DNA of 6,111 nucleotides from an uncultured Oscillospiraceae bacterium (GCA_900769845.1 CAAGIF010000279.1:1-6111); one strand, 5' to 3'; positions 1 through 5,819 are shown, counted from the first letter of the stretch. Numbers and translations are program-made. Notes: generated by a model not told the origin, from the letters alone.

Positions 1-114
1 CTGCTGCTTGGCCATCTTAAAGTGCTTGGACTTGGAACCCCAGTAGCCCTTAGCCAGCTTCAGGGTAGCATTTCTTCTCTTGCGCGTCATCATCGCGCCT
101 TTAACTCTTGCCAT
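1..114 (-). CDS. rplT: 50S ribosomal protein L20, N-terminal part (cut by window edge)
   Basis: Reading the minus strand from ATG at 114 gives 38 residues beginning [15 protein letters not shown] and continuing through [20 protein letters not shown], which is the highly conserved basic N-terminus of L20. The rest of the protein (L20 is usually about 115-120 residues) lies beyond the left edge. L20 binds 23S rRNA early in 50S assembly. In Firmicutes it also represses its own operon by binding the infC leader RNA; that role is known from Bacillus subtilis and is inferred here. The start is supported by AGGAGG at 123-128 (complement), 8 nt before the ATG. It is the third gene of infC-rpmI-rplT, 23 nt after rpmI, with no terminator between them. 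Confidence 0.97.
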   Translation of the reverse strand, partial: MARVKGAMMTRKRRNATLKLAKGYWGSKSKHFKMAKQQ

Positions 115-137
115 TTCTGTATCCTCCTATCTTAACC

Positions 138-335
138 TTACTTGTACGGAATCATCTTCTTGATTGCATCGACGTTGGTCACGTCAGCATAAGCGGTGGT
201 ACGCAGATGACGGGTACGCTTGGTGGTCTTCTTGGTGAGGATGTGGCTCTTGTAAGCGCGAGCTCTCTTAACCTTACCGGTCTTGGTCAGGTTGAATCTC
301 TTCTTTGCACCGCTATGGGTTTTCAGCTTGGGCAT
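138..335 (-). CDS. rpmI: 50S ribosomal protein L35
   Basis: The 65-residue, very basic product starts [20 protein letters not shown] and ends IKKMIPYK, matching bacterial L35 in both length and sequence. L35 is a small structural protein of the 50S subunit. The [24 protein letters not shown] segment (residues 17-40) carries most of the Lys/Arg expected to contact rRNA. The start is set by AAGGAGA at 343-349 (complement), 7 nt before the ATG. It lies 33 nt after infC and 23 nt before rplT, in the usual infC-rpmI-rplT order, so it is presumably co-transcribed and shares the L20 feedback control acting in the infC leader. Confidence 0.98.
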   Translation of the reverse strand: MPKLKTHSGAKKRFNLTKTGKVKRARAYKSHILTKKTTKRTRHLRTTAYADVTNVDAIKKMIPYK

Positions 336-368
336 AGGTATTTCTCCTTCCGTATCGTTCGTCTAGTC

Positions 369-887
369 TTACTTGTTATTCTTGGGGGTTAAAAACATCG
401 CCATGAAGCGACCTTCCAGCTTGGGATTCTTCTCCATGTTGGCAGTTTCCGCGCAGCTTTCAGCAAAATCCATCAGCAGCTTCTCGCCCAGGTTGGTATG
501 GGCCATCTCACGACCGCGGAAACGGACACTGACCTTGACCCGGTTGCCGTCTGCCAGGAACTTCTGAGCAGCCTTGACCTTGGTATTGAAGTCATTGGTG
601 TCAATGCTGGGACTCATGCGAATCTCCTTCACTTCCACAACCTTCTGGTTCTTCTTGGCATCCTTCTCCCGCTTCTTCTGATCGTAGCAGAATTTGGAAT
701 AGTCCATGATTTTACAGACAGGGGGGACTGCGTTGGGAGAGATCTTCACCAGATCCATGCCCTGCTCTTCAGCCATGGCGTTTGCCTCGGCTGCGGACAC
801 GATGCCCAGCTGGGCGCCGTCGGCACCGATCAGACGGATCTCCTTGTCGCGGATTTCCTCATTGAGCTGATGGTCTAACTTAGCGAT
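369..887 (-). CDS. infC: Translation initiation factor IF-3, starting at a non-canonical ATC codon
   Basis: The 172-residue product, a normal IF-3 length, has the N-terminal domain (about residues 6-70) with the family signature KIMDYSKF at 59-66. A Lys-rich linker helix follows (about 71-84), then the C-terminal domain from about 85 with EIRMSPSID, RVKVSVRFRGREM and GRFMAMFLTPKN. IF-3 binds the 30S subunit, prevents premature 50S joining and rejects weak start codons. The chosen start is ATC at 885-887 (complement), exactly 8 nt after GGAGG at 896-900. The in-frame ATGs further upstream (outermost at 945-947) would add about 20 non-conserved residues, lack a ribosome binding site and run through the leader terminator. 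Rare start codons (AUU, AUC, AUA) are known for infC and let IF-3 repress its own translation. This is the first gene of the operon. Confidence 0.96.
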   Translation of the reverse strand: MAKLDHQLNEEIRDKEIRLIGADGAQLGIVSAAEANAMAEEQGMDLVKISPNAVPPVCKIMDYSKFCYDQKKREKDAKKNQKVVEVKEIRMSPSIDTNDFNTKVKAAQKFLADGNRVKVSVRFRGREMAHTNLGEKLLMDFAESCAETANMEKNPKLEGRFMAMFLTPKNNK

Positions 888-895
888 GGTAAGCA

Positions 896-900
896 CCTCC
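896..900 (-). promoter_or_regulatory. Ribosome binding site of infC that fixes the ATC start
   Basis: On the minus strand GGAGG is followed by TGCTTACC (8 nt) and then ATC. No ATG, GTG or TTG lies at a usable distance downstream of it in the IF-3 frame. The only in-frame GTG nearby overlaps the GGAGG itself. This spacing is the main reason to place the infC start at 887. Confidence 0.85.
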
Positions 901-913
901 AAAAACAAATAGC

Positions 914-939
914 AAAAAAGCGGATGCCAAAGCATCCGC
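914..939 (-). terminator. Leader terminator (attenuator) upstream of infC
   Basis: On the minus strand the perfect 8-bp stem GCGGATGC / GCATCCGC with a TTTG loop is followed immediately by six T residues. It is oriented to stop transcription before infC, 27 nt upstream of the ATC start. Because it lies between the operon promoter and its first gene, it should act as a conditional terminator rather than the end of an upstream gene. Confidence 0.88.
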
Positions 940-1036
940 ATACTCACACAGTTCTCCCCGGAGGGATGTGGAATATTAACCGTTTTGCATGCTGCTTACG
1001 GTGAGGCGGATGTTCAGCCTTCTTTATTACCCGGCT

Positions 1037-1065
1037 ATTTTAGCACAGGCACATCTCCTTGTCAA
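1037..1065 (-). promoter_or_regulatory. Sigma-A promoter of the infC-rpmI-rplT operon
   Basis: On the minus strand a perfect -35 box TTGACA (1060-1065) is separated by exactly 17 nt from a -10 box TAAAAT (1037-1042, five of six consensus bases). Transcription would begin around position 1030. The A/T-rich stretch at about 1071-1090 falls at -41 to -60 and could be an UP element. Such a strong promoter suits a ribosomal protein operon whose output is then adjusted by the attenuator. Confidence 0.85.
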
Positions 1066-1126
1066 GGGCATTTTTCGAAAAATTTTTACACTTTTTCGGG
1101 ACAATTGTAAACTTTTCCAATACCGG

Positions 1127-1155
1127 TTGCAATCCGCGGAATGCTGTGTTAGGAT
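1127..1155 (+). promoter_or_regulatory. Probable promoter of the marR-ABC operon
   Basis: TTGCAA (1127-1132) lies 17 nt before TAGGAT (1150-1155). The -10 box is preceded by TG one base upstream (1147-1148), an extended -10 arrangement common in Gram-positive bacteria. Predicted transcription starts near 1162, inside the 1159-1174 dyad. The -10 box matches only four of six consensus bases. A weaker alternative is TTTACA (1085-1090) with TAAACT (1108-1113), also 17 nt apart. Confidence 0.55.
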
Positions 1156-1158
1156 ATT

Positions 1159-1174
1159 ATGTAGCTTGCTACAT
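1159..1174 (+). promoter_or_regulatory. Perfect inverted repeat, likely operator for the MarR-family regulator
   Basis: ATGTAGC and GCTACAT form a perfect 7-bp inverted repeat around TT, 16 bp in total. It covers the predicted transcription start and lies 23 nt before the marR ATG. MarR dimers typically bind 16-20 bp palindromes at their own promoters, so autorepression of the operon is the natural reading. No run of T follows, so it is not a terminator. Binding is inferred. Confidence 0.65.
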
Positions 1175-1196
1175 TTTTATTCCGGAGGTGTTGATT

Positions 1197-1655
1197 ATGT
1201 CCCACCGCTACGGGCATTATGTGCGGATCCTGCACTGGTGCAGCCACCAGACCATCACCAACGCCCTGACCCGGATGGATCTGACCGCCGCTCAGGGCCC
1301 CATCATGGGATATCTTGCCCACAGACCGGATCCCCCCTGCTCCCGGGACATTGAAGAAGAATTTCATTTGAGCCATCCCACGGTTTCCGGCCTTCTTTCC
1401 CGGCTGGAGAAGAAGGGATTCATCGAATTCCGCCCCGACGCCAATGACCGCCGCTGCAAACGGATCTACATGCTCCCCCGGGGGAGGGACTGCGTTTGCC
1501 GGATACAGGGTGTCATCGAGGAAACAGAAAACCGAATGGTTCAAGATTTCACGGAAGAAGAAAAGGCCCAGTTTCATATACTGTTAAATCGGGCCATTGT
1601 AAATATGGGAGTCAATCCCTGCCATCCCATCCACAAGGAGGAACACGATTCATGA
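1197..1655 (+). CDS. MarR-family transcriptional regulator
   Basis: The 152-residue protein has the winged helix-turn-helix layout of MarR repressors. There is an N-terminal dimerisation helix (about 5-26) and LTAAQGPIMGYL (29-40). The HTH contains DIEEEFHLSHPTVSGLLSRLEKKGFI (51-76), and the wing contains DANDRRCKRIYMLPRG (81-96) with the conserved Asp-x-Arg pattern. A C-terminal helix pair (about 98-137) follows. Such proteins usually repress neighbouring efflux genes until a ligand or oxidant binds. The start is supported by GGAGG at 1184-1188, 8 nt before the ATG; longer in-frame starts would run through the promoter and operator. It overlaps the next gene in ATGA, implying one transcript with the two ABC genes. 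Six cysteines (15, 48, 87, 99, 101, 142) is high for this size. The ligand is unknown. Confidence 0.93.
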   Translation: MSHRYGHYVRILHWCSHQTITNALTRMDLTAAQGPIMGYLAHRPDPPCSRDIEEEFHLSHPTVSGLLSRLEKKGFIEFRPDANDRRCKRIYMLPRGRDCVCRIQGVIEETENRMVQDFTEEEKAQFHILLNRAIVNMGVNPCHPIHKEEHDS

Positions 1656-3400
1656 TCAAACGGCTTGCCCGGTGCATCCGGGAATATAAGTGGGCTGCCA
1701 TTTTCAGCCCCCTGTGCATGATCGGCGAGGTATCTATGGAGGTGCTGATCCCGCTGGTCATGGCAGATCTTTATGACTACGGTATCGTTATGCAGAACAT
1801 GTCCATGGTGGTTGGCAAGTCCGTCCAGCTTATTATCCTGGCTCTGGCATCCCTGACCTTCGGTGTAGCCTCTGCCACCCTGGCATCCCGGGCAGGCACC
1901 GGCTTTGCCAAGAATCTGCGACACGACATGTTCCACCATGTCCAAAACTTCAGCTTCAGCAATATCGACAAATTCTCCACCGCATCCATCGTCACCCGCT
2001 TGACCTCCGATGTAGCCAACCTGCAGATGACCTTCCAGATGCTCATCCGTATGGCCATCCGCAGTCCCATGATGCTGATTCTGGCCATGTTCTCCTCCAT
2101 GCGAATCAGCATGCGGCTGAGCCTTATCTTCTTCGCCGCTCTGCCCATTCTCATGGCAGCCCTTCTGATCCTGGCTCCCATGGTTTTCAAGATCTTCGAC
2201 CGGGCCTTCAAAACCTATGACAAGCTGAACAATGTGGTCCAGGAAAACATCCGGGGCATCCGGGTGGTCAAATCCTTTGTCCGTGAGAAAAAGGAAACCG
2301 AGAAATTCACCGCCATTTCCTCCTCTATCTATAAGGATTTCAGCCTGGCAGAAAAGATTCTGGCCCTCAACAGCCCCATCATGCAGTTCTGTATCTACGG
2401 CAGCATGATCGCCATTTCCTGGTTCGGCGCCCGGATGGTGGTAGCTTCCGGAAACAATCCCAATCTGGGGCTGACCACCGGCGAGCTTTCCTCCATGTTT
2501 ACCTATACCACGCAGATCCTTTCCTCTTTCATGATGTTCTCCATGGTCTTTGTGATGCTGACCATGAGCCGCACCCCCCTGAAACGCTGCTACGAGCTTC
2601 TCACCGAGGTCCCGGATCTGACCTCCCCCGAAGATGGCGGCATCACAACCGTGGCTGACGGTTCCATCGACTTTGAGAATGTAGGCTTCCGCTATGCCGC
2701 CACTGCCCAGCACCGGGCGCTGAAAGAAGTCAATCTTCACATTCCCTCCGGCGCCACCGTTGGCATTCTGGGCGGCACCGGTTCCTCCAAGACCACTCTG
2801 GTGCAGTTGATCCCCCGGCTCTACGATGTATCCGAGGGCTGTCTGAAAGTGGGCGGCGTGGATGTGCGAGATTACAATCTGGACACCCTGCGGGACAACG
2901 TTGCCATGGTGCTGCAAAAAAATGTTCTCTTCTCCGGAACGGTCAAGGAAAACCTCCGCTGGGGCAACGCCGACGCAACCGACGAAGAGCTGATCCACGC
3001 CTGCAAGCTGGCCTGCGCCCATGATTTCATTACCGGCTTTCCCGAGGGCTACGATTATAAGATCGAGCAGGGCGGCACCAATGTTTCCGGTGGGCAGAAA
3101 CAGCGTCTGTGCATTGCCCGGGCGCTGCTTAAGAAGCCCAAAATTCTGATTCTGGATGACTCCACCTCCGCGGTGGATACCCGGACCGACGCCATGATCC
3201 GCCAGGCATTCCGGGAGGATATCCCCAACACCACCAAGCTGATCATCGCCCAGCGGGTAGCCTCCATTCAGGATGCGGATATGATCATTCTTATGGAAAA
3301 CGGTCAGGTCGCCGCTATCGGCACCCATGACGAGCTGATGCAGACCTCCCCCATCTACCAGGAGGTCTACTACTCCCAACAGAAAGGAGGGGTAGAATAA
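1652..3400 (+). CDS. ABC exporter half-transporter, subunit with degenerate ATPase motifs
   Basis: The 582-residue protein has an N-terminal ABC-exporter membrane domain, with six likely helices near 14-36, 53-79, 128-148, 155-178, 240-260 and 283-305, then an ATPase domain from about 337. Visible motifs are Walker A GGTGSSKT (374-381), Q-loop Q422, signature VSGGQ (478-482) and Walker B ILILDD (498-503). Position 503, normally the catalytic Glu, is Asp; the H-loop position 534 is Gln instead of His; and Walker A has Ser379 where Gly is usual. These changes mark the weakly hydrolysing partner of heterodimeric exporters such as BmrCD, LmrCD and TM287/288. ATG at 1652 follows AAGGAGG (1635-1641) and overlaps the marR stop (ATGA). 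It probably pairs with the next gene product for drug or lipid export. The substrate cannot be inferred. Confidence 0.95.
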   Translation: MIKRLARCIREYKWAAIFSPLCMIGEVSMEVLIPLVMADLYDYGIVMQNMSMVVGKSVQLIILALASLTFGVASATLASRAGTGFAKNLRHDMFHHVQNFSFSNIDKFSTASIVTRLTSDVANLQMTFQMLIRMAIRSPMMLILAMFSSMRISMRLSLIFFAALPILMAALLILAPMVFKIFDRAFKTYDKLNNVVQENIRGIRVVKSFVREKKETEKFTAISSSIYKDFSLAEKILALNSPIMQFCIYGSMIAISWFGARMVVASGNNPNLGLTTGELSSMFTYTTQILSSFMMFSMVFVMLTMSRTPLKRCYELLTEVPDLTSPEDGGITTVADGSIDFENVGFRYAATAQHRALKEVNLHIPSGATVGILGGTGSSKTTLVQLIPRLYDVSEGCLKVGGVDVRDYNLDTLRDNVAMVLQKNVLFSGTVKENLRWGNADATDEELIHACKLACAHDFITGFPEGYDYKIEQGGTNVSGGQKQRLCIARALLKKPKILILDDSTSAVDTRTDAMIRQAFREDIPNTTKLIIAQRVASIQDADMIILMENGQVAAIGTHDELMQTSPIYQEVYYSQQKGGVE

Positions 3401-5298
3401 TGCCTCCTGTCAGAATGCGCGGCGACGGCCGCAAAGCCAAAAATCCCAAGAAAACCCTGCTGCGGCTTCTGTCTTACATGAAGCGGTATGTCCCTCACCT
3501 GCTGGCTGTGTTGGTGTGTATCGTGATAGCTGCCGTTGCCCAGACCCGGGGCAGCGAAAACATCGGCAACCTGGTGGATGACTACATTCTCCCCATGGTA
3601 GCCTCCGGCTCCACAGATTGGACGCCCCTGATGGAATATCTGGCAGGCATTGCGGCTGTTTTCGCCGCAGGTCTGGTAGCAAATTTCCTCCAGCAGTATC
3701 TGATGGTCCCCGTGGGCCAGGGCACCCAAAAGGTGATCCGGGATGAAATGTTCACCAAAATGCAGCGGCTTCCCCTGCGCTACTTTGATTCCAATGTTGC
3801 CGGCAATATCATGTCCCGCTACACCAGCGATATTGATACCCTCCGGCAGATGATCTCCCAGTCCATTCCTCAAACCTTCTCCTCCATTATCACCCTGGTG
3901 GTGGTTTTCACCGCCATGCTCCGGGCCTCCTGGATCCTGACCCTGGTCACTATGGTCACCGTTACCGGCATCATGTTTGTCACCATCACGGTGGTGGGAA
4001 AAGCCGGTAAATACTTCATCGGCCAGCAGAAATCCCTGGGCGCGGTAAACGGCTATGTGGAGGAAATGATCAACGGACAGAAGGTGGTCAAGGTCTTCAC
4101 CCACGAAGAAAAGTGCAAGGAGTCCTTCGACAAGCTCAACGAAGAGCTGTGCCACAACGCCTACACCGCCGGCAGGCTCTCCAATATGATGGGCCCCATC
4201 AACAACAATCTGGGTTATATCCAGTATTCCATTCTTGCCATCGTGGGCGGCATTCTGGTGGTCTCCTCCGGAGGCGAGCTGCTGGAGCTGGGCGATCTGA
4301 TGACCTTCATGCTGCTGTCCCGAACCTTCAACCATCCCATCTCCCAGATCAGCAATCAGATCAACTCCATCGTTATGGCCCTTGCCGGCGCGGAGCGGAT
4401 CTTCGAACTGATGGACGAAGAGCCGGAGGTGGACGAAGGCTATGTGACCCTGGTCAATGCCAATATCGACGAAGACGGCAATATCACCGAATCGGAAAAA
4501 CGCACCGGTCGCTGGGCCTGGCGGCATCCCCACAAGGCAGATGGAACTGTCACCTACACAGAGCTGAAGGGCGACATCGTCATGGACATGGTGGATTTTG
4601 CCTATGTCCCGGAAAAGACCGTTCTGCACGACATCACCCTCTATGCCACTCCGGGGCAGAAAATTGCCTTTGTGGGCGCCACCGGCGCAGGCAAAACCAC
4701 CATCACGAACCTGATCAACCGGTTCTACGATATTGCAGACGGCAAGATCCGTTACGACGGCATCAATATCAACAAGATCAAAAAAGCCGATCTGCGCCGT
4801 TCTCTGGGTATTGTTTTGCAGGAAACCAATCTCTTTACCGGCACAGTCATAGACAATATCCGCTACGGCAAGCTGGACGCCACCGACGAGGAATGCATCC
4901 GGGCAGCAAAGCTTGCCAATGCCCATGATTTCATCGAGCGCCTGCCCCAGGGCTATCAGACGGAACTCACCGGAAACGGCGCCAGCCTTTCCCAGGGTCA
5001 GCGGCAGCTTATCGCCATCGCCCGGGCCGCGGTGGCAGATCCTCCCGTGATGATCCTGGACGAAGCCACCTCCTCCATCGATACCCGTACCGAAAAACTG
5101 GTACAGGAGGGTATGGACGCATTGATGCACGGCAGAACCGTTTTCGTCATCGCCCATCGGCTTTCCACCATTATGAATTCCGACTGCATTATGGTTCTCG
5201 ACCATGGCCGGATTATTGAGCGGGGCACCCACGAAGACCTGATCGCGCTAAAGGGCACCTACTACCAGCTCTACACCGGCGCCTTTGAACTGGAATAA
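3400..5298 (+). CDS. ABC exporter half-transporter, catalytically canonical subunit with a linker insert
   Basis: The 632-residue protein starts with a basic cytoplasmic tail (1-20). Six likely membrane helices follow near 28-48, 76-98, 155-175, 179-199, 270-292 and 298-325, then an ATPase domain from about 390. Motifs are Walker A GATGAGKT (426-433), Q474, signature LSQGQ (530-534), Walker B VMILDE (550-555) with catalytic E555, and H-loop H586. Paired with the upstream subunit, its Walker motifs and that subunit's VSGGQ would form the hydrolytic site, while its LSQGQ would complete the degenerate site. Between the membrane and ATPase domains (about 341-390) is an acidic, then Trp/His-bearing segment roughly 32 residues longer than in its partner. 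The start ATG shares one base with the previous stop (TAATG) and follows AAAGGAGG (3383-3390). A terminator follows the stop closely. Multidrug or lipid export is likely; the substrate is unknown. Confidence 0.95.
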   Translation: MPPVRMRGDGRKAKNPKKTLLRLLSYMKRYVPHLLAVLVCIVIAAVAQTRGSENIGNLVDDYILPMVASGSTDWTPLMEYLAGIAAVFAAGLVANFLQQYLMVPVGQGTQKVIRDEMFTKMQRLPLRYFDSNVAGNIMSRYTSDIDTLRQMISQSIPQTFSSIITLVVVFTAMLRASWILTLVTMVTVTGIMFVTITVVGKAGKYFIGQQKSLGAVNGYVEEMINGQKVVKVFTHEEKCKESFDKLNEELCHNAYTAGRLSNMMGPINNNLGYIQYSILAIVGGILVVSSGGELLELGDLMTFMLLSRTFNHPISQISNQINSIVMALAGAERIFELMDEEPEVDEGYVTLVNANIDEDGNITESEKRTGRWAWRHPHKADGTVTYTELKGDIVMDMVDFAYVPEKTVLHDITLYATPGQKIAFVGATGAGKTTITNLINRFYDIADGKIRYDGININKIKKADLRRSLGIVLQETNLFTGTVIDNIRYGKLDATDEECIRAAKLANAHDFIERLPQGYQTELTGNGASLSQGQRQLIAIARAAVADPPVMILDEATSSIDTRTEKLVQEGMDALMHGRTVFVIAHRLSTIMNSDCIMVLDHGRIIERGTHEDLIALKGTYYQLYTGAFELE

Positions 5299-5306
5299 TG
5301 CTTCCT

Positions 5307-5340
5307 CAGGAGCGGCGAAATGCCGCTCCTGTCCTTTTTT
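5307..5340 (+). terminator. Rho-independent terminator of the marR-ABC operon
   Basis: The 10-bp perfect stem CAGGAGCGGC / GCCGCTCCTG (5307-5316 and 5322-5331) has a GAAAT loop. It is followed by TCC and six T residues, beginning 9 nt after the ABC stop codon. It separates the exporter operon from groESL. Confidence 0.93.
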
Positions 5341-5408
5341 GCAGGATGGCCGCTTCCATTTGCCAATGCCTATTCACAAATAATTTACGGAAATCTTGCA
5401 ATTCCCTC

Positions 5409-5437
5409 TTGCTTTTTTCCATAGATTGGGTTATTAT
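5409..5437 (+). promoter_or_regulatory. Sigma-A promoter of groES-groEL
   Basis: TTGCTT (5409-5414) and TATTAT (5432-5437, five of six consensus bases) are separated by 17 nt. Transcription should start near 5444, within the CIRCE element that begins four bases after the -10 box, the arrangement expected for HrcA repression. The 5341-5408 stretch between the terminator and this promoter is A/T-rich and shows nothing else I can support. Confidence 0.75.
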
Positions 5438-5440
5438 ATG

Positions 5441-5467
5441 TTAGCACTCCAAGTTGCAGAGTGCTAA
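5441..5467 (+). promoter_or_regulatory. CIRCE element, HrcA operator
   Basis: TTAGCACTC (5441-5449), nine spacer bases and GAGTGCTAA (5459-5467) match the CIRCE consensus perfectly. HrcA binds this dyad and represses chaperone operons until heat or misfolded protein titrates GroEL, which HrcA needs to fold. Its place over the predicted transcription start of groES agrees with this. Confidence 0.98.
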
Positions 5468-5524
5468 AAAGTAGATAAAGGCAGGAGGACAACACCGTAC
5501 CTGCAGTCTAAATACATCATGTAT

Positions 5525-5529
5525 GGAGG
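5525..5529 (+). promoter_or_regulatory. Ribosome binding site that decides the groES start
   Basis: GGAGG ends 8 nt before ATG 5538. An in-frame ATG at 5523 overlaps this site, so it cannot be the start served by it. Starting there would add MEELQ ahead of the conserved MKLKPMADNILLK. Confidence 0.85.
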
Positions 5530-5537
5530 AACTACAA

Positions 5538-5813
5538 ATGAAACTGAAACCCATGGCAGACAACATTTTGCTGAAGGCCCACGAGGCTGCGGAGACCACC
5601 GCCTCCGGCATCATTCTCGCCACCAGCAACAAGGAGAAGCCCGCTATTTACGAAGTTGTTTCCGTCGGCCCCGGCACCAAGGATGTGACCATGACCGTCG
5701 CCGTCGGCGATAAGGTGGTCGTCAGCAAGTTTGTCGGCACCGACATCACCCTGGACAAGGTGGATTACAAGTTCGTCAAGCAAGATGATGTCCTGGCTAT
5801 CGTTACTGACTGA
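5538..5813 (+). CDS. groES: Co-chaperonin GroES (Hsp10)
   Basis: The 91-residue product begins MKLKPMADNILLK, the usual GroES start. Its mobile loop (about residues 16-34, AETTASGIILATSNKEKP) contains the hydrophobic GIIL segment that docks on GroEL. The barrel continues with YEVVSVGPGT, VGDKVVVSKFVGT and the C-terminal KQDDVLAIVTD. GroES forms a heptameric lid that closes the GroEL chamber during ATP-driven folding. It is a few residues shorter than most homologues; the difference falls in the roof region around KDVTMTVAVGDKV (about 53-65). It is controlled by the upstream CIRCE element and lies 18 nt before groEL, so the two are co-transcribed. Confidence 0.97.
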   Translation: MKLKPMADNILLKAHEAAETTASGIILATSNKEKPAIYEVVSVGPGTKDVTMTVAVGDKVVVSKFVGTDITLDKVDYKFVKQDDVLAIVTD

Positions 5814-5819
5814 TTTTAG

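Larger units (their letters stand above)
888..1030 (-). promoter_or_regulatory. infC operon leader, probable L20-binding transcription attenuator
   Basis: This is the untranslated stretch between the predicted transcription start (near 1030) and the infC start. Its 3' half holds a rho-independent terminator (914-939). Its 5' half contains CATCCGC followed directly by CTCAC (complement of 1001-1012). These can pair with GTGAG-TAT-GCGGATG (complement of 933-947), giving 12 base pairs around a 3-nt bulge. That pairing consumes the terminator's 5' arm, so the two structures exclude each other. In B. subtilis, L20 binding to the infC leader promotes termination, and Rfam describes such Firmicute leaders as L20_leader. 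Position, gene content and the two-state fold all agree with that class. The L20 binding site itself was not verified by a covariance model. Confidence 0.82.

Noticed and set aside
108..392. Plus-strand open frame opposite rpmI
   Set aside because: It is antisense to rpmI and the rpmI-rplT junction, with no ribosome binding site or recognisable protein family.
888..947. N-terminal extension of IF-3 starting at the in-frame ATG at 945-947
   Set aside because: The added residues are encoded by the terminator hairpin and U-tract, are not IF-3-like, and that ATG has no ribosome binding site, whereas ATC at 887 has a well-spaced GGAGG.
1101..1108. ACAATTGT palindrome as a second regulator site
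   Set aside because: Eight base pairs in A/T-rich DNA is easily found by chance, and it does not resemble the 1159-1174 dyad.
1059..1196. Longer marR reading frame with an upstream ATG
   Set aside because: It would translate through the predicted promoter and operator. The ATG at 1197 has GGAGG at the right distance and begins the conserved part.
1496..1651. Extended start for the first ABC gene inside marR
   Set aside because: It overlaps the marR C-terminal coding region in another frame. ATG 1652 has AAGGAGG upstream and begins a typical exporter N-terminus.
1574..3379. Open frame of about 600 codons on the minus strand, antisense to marR and the first ABC gene
   Set aside because: It mirrors strongly biased codon use of the real gene on the other strand. 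The product is low-complexity, rich in Gly, His, Gln and Asp, has no recognisable motif and no ribosome binding site.
3370..5232. Open frame of about 620 codons on the minus strand, antisense to the second ABC gene
   Set aside because: The same shadow effect. The composition is rich in Gly, His and Asp, no domain is visible, and the sense strand encodes a clear ABC transporter.
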